Assembly (NCBI RefSeq): GCF_001039355.2
Contig: NW_019773805.1
Coordinates: forward strand, 5,015 to 45,613
Reading direction: 5' to 3'
DNA from: Lingula anatina
Taxonomy: Eukaryota > Brachiopoda > Lingulata > Lingulida > Lingulidae
DNA: 40,599 bases
The stretch's first letter is position 1, and every line of letters begins with the position of its first letter. A program made the translations under genes and the position numbers. Below, piece by piece: positions 1 through 9,660 of the stretch. The notes under the pieces are model-generated. The model was given only the letters and a program-made list of their open reading frames with translations, had not been told where the DNA came from and did not search any database.

Positions 1-215
1 GAAAAACAGCATAAATTCCCTATAAGTGACCCGATCATGCTGATTTTCGAACTTGACCTGCGTATTATGAATATTCATCAGTTCTGTAAGTTTCAAGCCA
101 AAAGAAAAAACAGTTTTCCACTTATCGTGTTATCGGTAAAAGTGCACGGCGACGGCGACGACAGACGCAGATGATGGCTATATGTACAGACACATCTGTG
201 TCTGTACATAAAAAA
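1..215 (-). repeat. Dispersed repeat, inverted partner of 11950-12168
   Basis: The first ~215 bases match the reverse complement of 11950-12168 almost base for base, with a few substitutions and small indels. Both copies carry the same 26-bp near-perfect palindrome (183-208 here) at the inner edge and a CGACGGCGACGACAG-type stretch beside it. Similarity fades just beyond the palindrome, so that is a true element edge. The other edge is not seen: this copy runs off the window and its partner runs into the N gap. Probably a non-autonomous mobile element of unknown family. Confidence 0.8.
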
Positions 216-272
216 CAAGTACAGTAATTTATCAAAACACCCCACTTCTCTTCTCGTCACAAAATTCCCTAC

Positions 273-495
273 CTCATCTGGCTCAAAAATACAAGGAGGT
301 CTGCTCAGAACCATCAGAGCTTTATACAGGACATCAAATATCCCCCTGATTCCACGTCCACAAGAATCTCTTATCTGGTGGTACAGTTCTGCCAGAAAAT
401 GGACATACTCCATCCAGAATCTTCTGTTTGTCTCTCTCATCTGGACATGGTCATCATAGAGTCTTTGACAGTGGTCTATCACAGCATATCTGAAC
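273..495 (-). CDS. MIF4G gene exon 4
   Basis: Acceptor TAGCAG|G and donor GATGAG|GTAGGG. It encodes 74 residues from FRYAVIDHCQRLYDD to CIFEPDE, matching the second and third MIF4G helices of MIF4GD/CTIF (long basic helix, W-x-x-Y-V-x-F-L, then the ILxxLYKALM-like helix). Frame and length are uninterrupted. The rest of the domain lies left of the window. Confidence 0.85.
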
Positions 496-3400
496 CTGCT
501 ACAGGGAATGACGTCATATTTTTCCAGTTCTGTCTCTTTCTAAAATTATGGAAATGTAATTTGAGTGTCATATTTTTCCCCATTCTGTCTCTTTCAAAAA
601 TGATAGAAATAAACATGTGGGTATCATATTTTTCCAAGCCTGTCTCTTTCTAAAATTATGGAAATGTCATGCGAGTGTCATATTTTGTCCAAGTCTGTTC
701 CCTTCTTATAAAATAAACATGTAGGTGTCTTATCTTTCCAAGTCTGTCTCTTCTTAGAAATAACCTTGTGGGTGTCTTATCTTTTCAAGTCAATCTTTTT
801 CTAAAAAGACAATTTAACATATGGGTGTCATATTTTTCCAAGTCTGTCTCTTTTTGTCGTGTCATGCACACAAGTCTAAGCAGTCTGTGACAACAGCTAC
901 TGATCTGAGGCAACTGACCATGAGAAATAACATTGGAGTATTAATTTTTTTTCAAAGTGACTAGTCGAAATAGGCTAATGAAAAAAATTGTTTTCATTAT
1001 GGTAAATTTCATCTTCAGACATGAATAATTTAGATTTGGACAGTTACTCTCCTGAGGGCTACCACTTAAAGTGACTAGTGAACTGAAGAGTATGAGGTGC
1101 ACACCACTAGTTACCTGTGTAATTATCTTGCACATCTTGGCAGCTGTCTTATAATAACCAGTGTCTTCATATGCCCTGTTAACTATAGCATGAGCCACTT
1201 CATCTAAAACAATGCCAGTGACACTTTTTGGGTCTGTGAAGGGAAATAAAAGTTGTTGTTATTACTGATATTTTTTTTAATTATTTATGTATAATTATTT
1301 ATTCATATATAAAAATAAATAGAGAAATATGTACATCAGGTAAGAGTTCCTGCATGGGCCCTCTGAACAGATGCTGTTATATAGAAATAAATAATTGGGG
1401 AAAATCACATTTTTAAAATTTTGTTGCTATTTATTTGTACAGTGCATTTTTAGGAATATATGCTCTTTAGAGGTTTATATAATATTATATTTTCTTTGGT
1501 ATAGAAAGAAATTCTATTCTTTGGCATAAAAAGCCAATCCCTTCCTGTTATCTTTGTCTGAAATGCCTGCTATTAGAAACAAAGTTGACTGTGTTCCTGT
1601 TACTATCTATAAGCATGACCACAGTAAGTTCTAAATTAGGTTCATAGAATAAAAATCCGGGTTTAAGCTCTGAGAGGAAATAAGACCGCAATTTGCAATT
1701 ACATCAGTCGGTGAAACTAAATGACAACTGATTTGGTAAAAAGGGTGCATTTATACACAGTTCCAACAGACTGCTGAAGGTTCCCCCTAAATGCTATCAG
1801 TATCTGATAGTAATCAAGTGGACAGTCACATCTCATGAACTACATTCATTTCTATATTCAACCAATTTAATTTCTTGGATTATTGATAAGAGGGCAACTG
1901 CCTATTTACAATTAGTTCTTGGGACATCATTTAGATTGAATCGGTTTCAACCTTTCAGTGTCAAGTGTAACTATGACCAACAATGTGTTTATAAAAGCAT
2001 TAACCTCAAAATAACTGCTCATCAGATTCGACTTGCAATCACAGAATAAGCAAAACATCTCTGCAGGATGCTGTTGAAATTTTGTGTTTGCACTATAGTG
2101 ACTGCCTTCCTGACAAGTGCCAATTTCGGTTTTACTTGTGATGCTAACCAGGTTAGTCAGTGTGTACAGATTTTTTTAATTATTAAGTCTTAAAAGTAAA
2201 CTCAATAACCAAAAATTTCTATGTAGGATGAGACAACAGTCAGATAAAGATCCTTTTCAGTTCATATCCTGATTTTAAAATCTAGTTCATAAGAAGCTTC
2301 TGCTCAGTTACAAAACAAAAATTCAATAATTCACACAAAATAAGTAAATAAATAGATAAACAGACTTACAGACAGACAGACAGACAGATAAAGAAATAAA
2401 TAAATACATCTTAAACATAGTTTGCAACTTTTTCTCCCTGGTTACAGGTTACTGGTGTTGCTGGAATTGCTGGCATTGTAGAAATCCAAGAGCTTAAAGA
2501 TATAAAGCAGAGTATTGATGACCTCAAGGGTTCCACCCAACAAGATGTCCGAAACCTTCGGGAACAACTGCAGGCTTTGAAGACACTGATGGAACAAAAT
2601 GCAAGAAGACATCACAGTAGGTATTTTTACAGCAGTTGACACATCAAGGACATAAAATTATTGATGCAAAAAAAAAAAAAAAAAAAAAAATCTGAGTTCT
2701 GATCTCCTTTTTGACACTTTTCTTTCTTTGTGCCAGTTACTGTGTTCCAAAAATTGTATCGAAATGGATTTTTGTCCTGAAAAAAGTTTTCTTTCACACT
2801 GAAAAACTCTGTGCTGGATTTTTTGTGCTTGGAGTTGATTTTTCCCCTTTTTTACAAGTTTTAGAGTTAATTTGCAGTAAACTAAATAAATCCTCACCTA
2901 TACATTCAAATTATTTTGACTAAATCAATTCAACTTGCACATATCGGTACACTTGCATGTACAAAGTGTATGTGTCTAGAAAGACTAAATCTGAAATGTA
3001 GAGGTTAAATATCCTTGACAAAATGTGAATACATCTGTTTATACACTAGGATTTTATTTACACATCTTCCTTTTACTGAATCTACTAATTCTCTTTACTA
3101 GTAACTTGAAAGTACTAATTCTTTTTAGTTCCAGTTTTCCATGTTCATTCATCTGAAGGTGGTTACAAATTGTCCTTTGACCAAGCCAAACAGGCATGCA
3201 TTGACCGCAATGCCAAAATCGCAACACCAGCCCAACTACAGGCTGCATGGGAAGACGGACTGGATGTCTGTGCATTTGGTTGGGCATCTGATGGGAAAAT
3301 TTACCTTCCTATCCGTTACCCTAGACCTGGCTGTGGGGGTAGCAGAGCCCTGACATCTGGATACAAGGGCTGGATTGACCAAAATGCTGGTGGGAAGGCA

Positions 3401-6400
3401 GATGTTTATTGTTTCAAGCTGTAACTTTATCATGAAAATACTGCCAGCCAAAAATTGGTGAATAAATTGTAGAAGCAGATATGATTATTTAAAATTTTAT
3501 TTTGCTTAGTCTAACCTCACTTCTGGACAAACCAACACTGTATAATATACAGTTTTGGCTTTACTGTAGACATAATCAGATAAACTTAAAACACAAAATT
3601 CTTGGTGAGGTAAATTTTAGGTGCTGCTGTTTCATTTTCATTTGAATTATTTCTCTGTATTTCAGTTTTAAATGGTAAAAAAAACAAGCAGCAAAACTGT
3701 AAAATGTACTAACAAAAGCAAATAATGATGTAGAAATTAGCTCATTTTGTCAATTTTGATGCAATTTTACATGAGTACAGAATCAACACCAAATTTTAAA
3801 GAGATTGAGCTTATTCATGTTAAATGGTAGCTATGGATGCATCTGTTTCAGTTGTAAAGAGTGTAACTTCTCACAATAATATCAAAGCAAATCAGCACAA
3901 ACAAATTTTTTCACACATTTTTTACAGAATTCTGGCCCCTCCGACCTTGAAAAATTGGCCAAAGGTTAAATCTAAAAGTCATATTAGAAATCTCCACATG
4001 CCACTTTTCCCGTAGTTCCTTTGGGGGTTATTGAGCACTTAATTTTCAAAATATGCTGAAAAAAAACACAAAAAACAGCATAGTCAAACTGATTTTCAAA
4101 TTCAACCTGAATTTTAGTAATATTTTAATATTACTAAAGATTAAAATCATTCCTGCAAGTGGTTTTCCTTGAAATGTGTTATGGGTATTAAAAATAATGT
4201 ATGCTGAAAAAAAACAAACAAATAAGCAGCAAAGCTGTCAAATGTACAGACAAAAAACAGAAAATGATGATACACAAAATAGGCTTCTCTCAATTCTGAG
4301 GCAATAAAACATTCTGCTTAACAGCAAGGTCAACACGAAAATTTTAATTATCCACAACAGGTAAAACAGATGTAAGTAAAATATGACATACGGCATAAAA
4401 AAGGCTATACCTTAATGCCATGGTTAATGTCACTGGAGGAAAGAGGGATACTAGTTTATTAAATAGAGGTTTTGGATGACCAGAGACTGCCAGAAGACTA
4501 GGTGCAAATCCTCTAGTAATCCATTAGCAGTAATCAGGGGTTGAAAGTAACAGGGAGTTAGCCAACAGACACAGGTCAGTTTGACCTTGTGTCACAACCC
4601 CAGCTCAGGACCTTTGTTATTTGTTTCACAAACGGAACATTACTATCACTGCCAGAAAAACCCAGAAGGGTCTTCACACTTATCAAAACCAAACTGTTAG
4701 AAGCTGTCTAAGGGAGTATATCCTCTCTTCAAGACTCGAAGCAGTTCAGCTATAGCTAGTCCTACTGACAAGACACAGATCAGCTGGTGTAGCACTGACA
4801 ACAAGTCACAGACACTGGACACATCAAGAATGGTGAATAGTAGCCTTAACTGAGTTAAGATTACCTAGACCAGCAACAGTGGCACTCATGTGCACAGGTG
4901 AGTCCATATGGTTGCAACCTTCAGCAAGCACATCAAGTGTACGTGCCATGGCAGTGTAATGGTATGGGGTGGGTTTTCATCCCCCCCCCACCCCCCTTTA
5001 CATTATTAATGGTAATTTCACCAGATTCTACACTGGGAATAAAATCCTGATGCACCTGGTAATGCCATGCCACTGTAGGATAGGTCATATGGAGCAATAT
5101 TCTACAAGTTGACAACATGCATCCTCATTGTGCAAGGGTTTCCTAAGATTTCTGTCTGCAGAGGAACATCCACAGAAAGGGCTGGTTTGCCTGTTTGCCC
5201 GATAAACACCCTTATGGGACCATTTAGAGCTATGATTTCAGTGAAATCCACCCTCCACCAGTAGATCTCAATAAGCTTGCTTAATGGTTTATCCAAGAAT
5301 GGAATTCTAGTCAGGCAGTGACTCCAGATCCAGACATTAATATGTGGCTTCCAGAGGCAGATACACATGAAAAGACTCTTGCAGCTGTGAATTTAATTTC
5401 CCCCCTTCCTTTTTATGCTCAATTGTATTATAATAACTGATGGGAAATTTCAAACACAATGCACAATTCAATGAAGGGATGGTTGACAATTATTATTACT
5501 ACCTTCATAGTTATTGAACAGTTAACATTCTTTTTTATTGTCTACCTTTGGAAGTGTTCCCTAACTTCTTTTGAATAGTATATATTCTTTGGTACAGAAA
5601 TATCCAATTCTTTCCCTTTAATCTTAGCTTAAAGTGTCTACTATTACACTTAAAGTTGACTGCGTTCCCATTATTATCTATAATTATTATGCGTGACCTT
5701 ATCAAGTTCTAAATTAGATTTATGAAAAAATCTCAGATTGAGTTCTAGGAAGAAAATAAATGATAAAGCCACAACTTGTTTTTTCACTAGCTGGTGAAAA
5801 TCAATGCCACTTGATGCAGTCAAAAAAGGTGCATTTACACAAAATTCAAACAGAGCACAGAGAGATCCCTTTAAGTGCTACACCTATTAAATATGTATCA
5901 GTATCTGTTATTTTTGTAATCACCCATGCAGTAGGTGACACCTCATTAAATAAATCCAACTTCCATATTCAGCCACTTAATTTGCTTGGATTATTACTGA
6001 GAGGGCATACACATAACTAAAATTAGTTCCTTTGGTGTCACTTAGATCGAAATGGTTTCAGTCTGCCAGCATTAGGTATATAACCAATACTACACATGAA
6101 ACGCTTATAAAGGCATGTACCACATAGTAAAATTAAACAGATACTACTTGCTATCACAGAATAAGCAGTTGGACTCAACTCTCCGGGATGTTGTGGAAAT
6201 TTAGCTTTTGCACTATCATAACTGCCTTCCTAACAAGTGCAACTTTCTTTTTCACTGGTGGTGCTAACCAGGTAAGTCATTGTGTACAGAACTTACCACT
6301 TATCTCTAATTTTTTTCTAGTGAAAAATAGATTCAAAGGCCAAAAATCGTAACCTACCATTAGATAACAGACGATAAATATAATTAATTAATTAATTAAT

Positions 6401-9400
6401 TAATTAATTAATTAATTAATTAATCTAAAACTATATAATTTACATAATTATTTTCAACTTTTCTCACTCTGGTTACAGATAACTGGCGTTGCTGGAATTG
6501 CTGGCATTGTAAAAATCCAAGAGCTTAAAGATATAAAGCAGAGTATTGATGACCTCAAGGGTTTGACCCAAAAAGAAATCCAAAACCTCCAACATCAAAT
6601 GCAGACTTTGAAGTCAATGATGGATCAAATTGCAAGAAGACAACACAGTAGGTATTTTTACAGCAGTGGACTCATCAAGGACATGAAAATAATTAATATG
6701 GAAAAAAATTCAGTTTTGATCTCCTTTTTGACAGTTTTCCTTGTGCTGAGTATCATGTTTAGTTATTCTGAAAACAGTATTCTCAACGCTAACCTTTTAC
6801 ATTAAGAAACTCTGTGCTTGATGTATGTTTTTTTTTTCAATTTTTACAAGTTTTGGAGTTCATTTGCAGTAAATTAAATCAATCCTCAACTAAAAATTCA
6901 AATTAAAATTTGATTTAATCAATATATGTAGATATTAGAGCCGTGGTCGATTATTTGCTTATACTTTAGGAATTTATTTACATATCTTCCTATATTGAAT
7001 TTACTAATTATAATTTTATTCTTTTAAGTTCCAGTTTTCCATGCTGAGTCATCCGAAGGTCATTACAAGCTTTCATTTAACCAAGCCAAACAGGAATGCA
7101 TTGAACGTGGTGCCAAAATCGCAACACCAGCCCAACTGCGCGCTGCATGGGAAGACGGACTTGGTGTCTGTGCATTTGGTTGGGCATCTGACGGGAAAGT
7201 TTATCTTCCTATCCGTTACTCTAGACCTGGCTGTGGGTATAGCAGAGCCCTGACATCTGGATACATGGACTGGATCAACCAAAATACTGGTGGGAAGGCA
7301 GACGTTTATTGTTTCAAGCTTTAACTTTATCACAAAAATACAGCTACTCTGTTTTTGCCAGCCAAAAATTGCTGAATAAAATGTCGAAACAAATTTGATT
7401 TTTTAAATATTTATCTTCCTAGCCTAGGCTCACTTCTGGATAAACCAACATTGTATAAATTTTGGTTTTTCGGTTATAATGCAGAGATTATCAAATAAAC
7501 TAAGAACATAATAATAATAATATACTATTATTACATGGCACATACCATAAAAAATCTCAATGCACCAGTTGTTTTTAATTAAAAGAGCTAAATATAACAA
7601 TTTTGAAGAATTAATATTACAATAAAGATTTAAAATGACAAAGTTGAGAGCTAAAAATGGCAAATTTAAACTTAATTATAAAATTAAAGATATACAGCTA
7701 AGAATAAAAAATGCTTAATAACTAAATATAAGCTGTTACAAAAATATGCCTTTAAAAGTCTTTTGAAAATTTATATGCCACCTGCTGCTCTAATTTTAGC
7801 AAGTAAGCTGTTCCAGAGTTAGGGCACATACATTATGAAAGTCCTTTCTCCTTAAAATTTACTAGCTTTATTTCTAGGTGCAGTAAATTCAAAGTTCAGT
7901 TTCATTTCCATTTTAATTATTTGCACTTCCTTACATTTAATGTTTTTTATAAATTATTAATTTATTCAAGAAATTCAATTTTTTAATGGAAAGATAAAAA
8001 ACATACAGTAGCAGCCAGACCTTATGTTTGAATTCCACTGTTACAGTAATTTCCCCCACTTATAAAAAATTAATGAAAGTCAAAATTGGGCATTTGTTTC
8101 TTCAGACAAAAATGAATCAACTTTTCTAGTTGATTACCTACGCATGCATATAATTTTTCATTCAGTGACAGAAAACATGGATACTTTATTTCAAAAATAG
8201 AATGTATTTGAAAAAAAAAAAAAAACATTCTGACCAATTAAACCATTCAATAAAAAATCTTCAGATTGTGGAGACCTTTCTGTCAACCATCCTAAGTGTG
8301 TAATTTCTCACAGACTGAACCCAACCTTACTTTTTAATGCTTTGGCTATGTTTCCCTGCATTTCCTCAATATATCTTGGTAAATCCACCTCCTCTGATGA
8401 CACCTCCTCATTCATGATGTGCAGGTCACTGGTGCAGCAGGTACTAGTACTACTGGTACTGTTCAGACGGAAACGCAGACCTGGAGGATATAACCATTTT
8501 AAAAGCTTACCCTGTATGTACACTGAGCAATACTATAAACTTTTCTGGAATATTTGAATGTCAATTATCATTTTCAACGTATTTTATATACAAGTTTGTA
8601 AGAAGCAGAACTTCTTAATAGCAGTACAAAATTACAAAAATGAGAATATCATGGACCAAGTATTTTATAATATGCAGAAAAGCAAAATTTCAACTTGGGG
8701 AAAAAACACTATGTAATGAAATAACATAGTACTTACAATACTGACAAGTATAAAATTAATATAATTGAATATAATTTTAACTTTTAACTTTTAAATAAAA
8801 AGGCAACAGATTTATTCATAAAAGTTATTCATTTAATCATTTTACATTTCAGACTTCTACAATAATGTCGAGTTGTGATAATAAAAAAGAACAATTAGAA
8901 GAAAACAAACACAGCAGACTGTCTACTAGACTCAACCCTCCCTTCTTTGATTAAAAAAAAAAACATTTTAGCAACTTGGATATCACAGAAATAACATTGT
9001 GACAGCTTTCACAAGGAACCTTTGCTTAAAACTTTACTTAAAACAGAGTATCTTAGGGACCATTCAGAATAGAAGATCCGAGTATCAACTGGTCCAAGGA
9101 TCAAATATGGCAGACCCTTAATCCTGTAATGCTCTCTCCGCCTCTCACACGCCTCCCCACGCGTCTGGTTGAATGGAGTCGAGATTTTATTACTGTGCCC
9201 CTGCATGGGGGACATGGGATGGGAAGGTGTGTGAGAGGCAGAGAGACCATTACAGGATTAAGCGGTCTACCTTTCATGTAGGTCTGCCATATTTAAGCCA
9301 TGGACCAGTTAGCACTTATATCTTCTCATTCTGAATGGGGTCTATACAAATACCTGGAGGCTGATACAAAGGGAGATCTGGTCTTTGTTTCTGTTTGTTC

Positions 9401-9660
9401 TCTGTAGCAGATCTTTTCAGTGCAGACTTCCCAAACTCATTTTGCTGCTGCTGTGCTGCATTTTGTTCCTGCAACTTTCTATCAGACAGACTCTGTTCAT
9501 AGAGTTTTCTTTCCATCTGACACTGCTGAATATGCCTCACAAACCCATGGGCCATATTGAGACCGGGAGAGGTTGAGTCCATGACAATAGGCATTATATT
9601 ATTGAAGATGGTGCTTGGGCTGCTGAAGCAGGGAATGGTAATTTTAGTATTGGAACCCAT
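273..9660 (-). CDS. MIF4G-domain protein (MIF4GD/CTIF type), 5' part of gene
   Basis: Visible coding exons, in order of translation, are 9660-9354, 8480-8331, 1233-1115 and 495-273; the 3' end is off the window. The ATG at 9660 is the first after an in-frame stop. Exon 1 encodes a Gln-rich tail ending in RPDLPLYQPP, and exon 2 an acidic linker. Exons 3 and 4 encode the N-terminal helical repeats of a MIF4G domain (LDEVAHAIVNRAYED; MEYVHFLAELYHQIRD) that align by eye with human MIF4GD and CTIF. These family members bind cap-bound or histone mRNA complexes and recruit translation factors. Phases agree for exons 1-2-3. Exon 3 ends in phase 0 while exon 4 needs two carried bases, so a short exon of about 10 residues is missing between them. 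I cannot choose between MIF4GD and CTIF orthology. Confidence 0.85.
512..858. repeat. Minisatellite, ~50-55 bp unit, about 7 copies
   Basis: Degenerate direct repeats of a unit like GTGTCATATTTTTCCAAGTC followed by TGTCTCTTTCTAAAATTATG, starting near 512, 567, 620, 676, 725, 771 and 826. The array fills most of the intron between MIF4G exons 3 and 4 and begins about 16 bases from the exon 4 acceptor. Confidence 0.85.
1115..1233 (-). CDS. MIF4G gene exon 3
   Basis: Acceptor TTCACAG|AC and donor CACAG|GTAACT. It encodes N-P-K-S-V-T-G-I-V-L-D-E-V-A-H-A-I and on to KMCKIITQ. This is the first helical hairpin of MIF4G, equivalent to the segment of MIF4GD containing VANVIVDH. Confidence 0.85.
1234..1989. 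other. Intron/upstream region of the first Link gene
   Basis: AT-rich and without coding sequence. From about 1490 onward it is alignable with 5570-6105 upstream of the second Link gene, so it belongs to the duplicated block and is likely the Link promoter. Confidence 0.6.
1990..1997 (+). promoter_or_regulatory. TATA box of Link gene A
   Basis: TATAAAAG lies 78 bases before the ATG, with an initiator-like TCAGATT about 32-34 bases downstream. The paralogue has a TATA-like sequence at the equivalent place. Confidence 0.6.
2068..2151 (+). CDS. Link gene A exon 1 (signal peptide)
   Basis: 28 codons from ATG to CAG, then donor CAG|GTTAGT, phase 0. Cysteines at residues 6 and 8 lie within the signal peptide and one at residue 24 near its expected cleavage site. 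Confidence 0.85.
2068..3424 (+). CDS. Secreted coiled-coil Link-domain protein A
   Basis: Exons 2068-2151, 2448-2616 and 3129-3424 give a 182-residue protein. Residues 1-24 form a signal peptide (MLLKFCVCTIVTAFLTSA start), followed by a short piece with one Cys (TCDANQ). Exon 2 encodes about 56 residues with a hydrophobic start (VTGVAGIAGIV) and a heptad-like helix (IQELKDIKQSIDDLK). Exon 3 encodes a single Link module of about 95 residues with the four family cysteines (QACID, DVCAFGW, PGCGG, VYCFKL). Link modules share the C-type-lectin-like fold and bind hyaluronan in vertebrate TSG-6, CD44 and link proteins; the ligand here is unknown. The whole gene lies inside an intron of the MIF4G gene on the other strand and has a tandem twin at 6188. 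Confidence 0.9.
2448..2616 (+). CDS. Link gene A exon 2 (coiled coil)
   Basis: Acceptor GGTTACAG|GTT and donor CACA|GTAGGT (phase 1). The donor was chosen because the carried A plus TT of exon 3 makes an Ile codon and keeps the Link frame. It is rich in Q, E, K and L with heptad spacing, as in a short oligomerising helix. Confidence 0.85.
3129..3424 (+). CDS. Link gene A exon 3 (Link module)
   Basis: Acceptor TTTTTAG|TT; stop TAA 3422-3424. Compared with TSG-6 as I know it, the module aligns without gaps from Tyr12 through Cys68 to Tyr78. Confidence 0.9.
3461..3466 (+). other. Poly(A) signal of Link gene A
   Basis: AATAAA 37 bases after the stop; the twin gene has the same hexamer at the equivalent position. 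Confidence 0.65.
3591..4440. other. AT-rich spacer, no gene seen
   Basis: Unique-looking AT-rich sequence between the first Link gene and the transposase relic. Short ORFs here have no recognisable content. Confidence 0.5.
4450..5390 (+). pseudogene. Decayed Tc1/mariner transposase
   Basis: Plus-strand translation in shifting frames shows Tc1-type landmarks in the right order. They are an HTH-region end (near 4730-4800), CHGSVMVWGGF (near 4944-4977), DNMHPHCARV then DF (near 5111-5150), NIHRKGWFACLPDKHP (near 5168-5213), and IQEWNSSQAV (near 5290-5320). These correspond to the VMVWGG, DN-PH-ARV-DF, W-A-SPDLNPIEH and EWN-IPQ motifs of Tc1 transposases. Frameshifts and stops (for example just before DF) and a Gly where the last catalytic Glu is expected show it is dead. 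No clear terminal inverted repeats were found. A poly-C run (4981-4997) interrupts it. Confidence 0.8.
6106..6112 (+). promoter_or_regulatory. TATA box of Link gene B
   Basis: TATAAAG (within CTTATAAAGG) 82 bases before the ATG, the counterpart of the TATA box of Link gene A. Confidence 0.55.
6188..6271 (+). CDS. Link gene B exon 1 (signal peptide)
   Basis: 28 codons, donor CAG|GTAAGT (a stronger match to consensus than in gene A). Confidence 0.85.
6188..7324 (+). CDS. Secreted coiled-coil Link-domain protein B
   Basis: Exons 6188-6271, 6479-6647 and 7029-7324 have exactly the same lengths (84, 169, 296) as those of gene A and give 182 residues. It has a signal peptide (MLWKFSFCTIITAFLTSA start), a coiled-coil exon (KIQELKDIKQSIDDLKG) and a Link module with all four cysteines. 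Differences from A include loss of the Cys near the signal-peptide cleavage site (GGANQ for CDANQ) and Tyr instead of Gly just after the third Link cysteine and its following Gly (CGYSRA). It also has His instead of Gly before the conserved Tyr12-equivalent. The frame is open with good splice sites, so it looks functional. It too lies within the MIF4G intron. Confidence 0.9.
6381..6424. repeat. (TTAA)n microsatellite
   Basis: About eleven TTAA units in intron 1 of Link gene B; absent from the same intron of gene A. Confidence 0.9.
6479..6647 (+). CDS. Link gene B exon 2 (coiled coil)
   Basis: Acceptor GGTTACAG|ATA and donor CACA|GTAGGT. The first half is nearly identical to gene A; the second half of the helix has diverged (LTQKEIQNLQHQMQTLK). 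Confidence 0.85.
7029..7324 (+). CDS. Link gene B exon 3 (Link module)
   Basis: Acceptor CTTTTAAG|TT, stop TAA 7322-7324. All four Link cysteines, the GW after Cys2 and the DVYCF end are kept. Confidence 0.9.
7375..7380 (+). other. Poly(A) signal of Link gene B
   Basis: AATAAA 51 bases after the stop codon. Confidence 0.65.
7506..8330. other. MIF4G intron 2, gene-free part
   Basis: AT-rich intron sequence between the second Link gene and MIF4G exon 2; no coding signal or repeat structure seen. Confidence 0.5.
8331..8480 (-). CDS. MIF4G gene exon 2
   Basis: Acceptor CTCCAG|GT and donor A|GTAAGG. It encodes LRFRLNSTSS, then an acidic stretch (NEEVSSEEVDLP), then the lead-in helix YIEEMQGNIAKALK of the MIF4G domain. 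Entry and exit phases fit exon 1 and exon 3 exactly. Confidence 0.8.
9056..9342. mobile_element. MITE (foldback), 287 bp
   Basis: Long imperfect inverted arms. The left end GGGACCATTCAGAATAG matches the reverse complement of the right end, GACCCCATTCAGAATGAG, and pairing continues through the GGTCTGCCATATTT / AAATATGGCAGACC and CCTAATC-type arms for about 120 bp. It is flanked by TA. It lies in MIF4G intron 1, and its edge is only 11 bases from the exon 1 donor. Confidence 0.85.
9354..9660 (-). CDS. MIF4G gene exon 1 (N-terminal tail)
   Basis: Starts with ATGGGTTCC and encodes 102 residues plus one base, ending at the donor CAG|GTATTT. It is low in hydrophobic clusters, with a QQQQ run near residues 70-73, and looks disordered. 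The last ten residues (93-102) are RPDLPLYQPP; the next exon completes G-L-R. Confidence 0.8.

Larger units (their letters stand above)
1490..3590 (+). repeat. Segmental tandem duplication, copy 1
   Basis: This block (about 500 bp of upstream DNA, the whole three-exon Link gene and about 160 bp downstream) is paralogous to about 5570-7505. Shared stretches include AAAGTTGACTG upstream, CACTTCTGGA downstream and all exon borders. The distance between the two ATGs is 4120 bp. Confidence 0.85.
5570..7505 (+). repeat. Segmental tandem duplication, copy 2
   Basis: Paralogous to about 1490-3590, including upstream sequence, exon-intron layout and the downstream CACTTCTGGATAAACCAACA stretch. Introns have diverged more than exons. 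Confidence 0.85.

Noticed and set aside
5102-5368. 88-codon minus-strand ORF
   Set aside because: It is the antisense shadow of the Tc1 transposase relic, which is readable on the plus strand.
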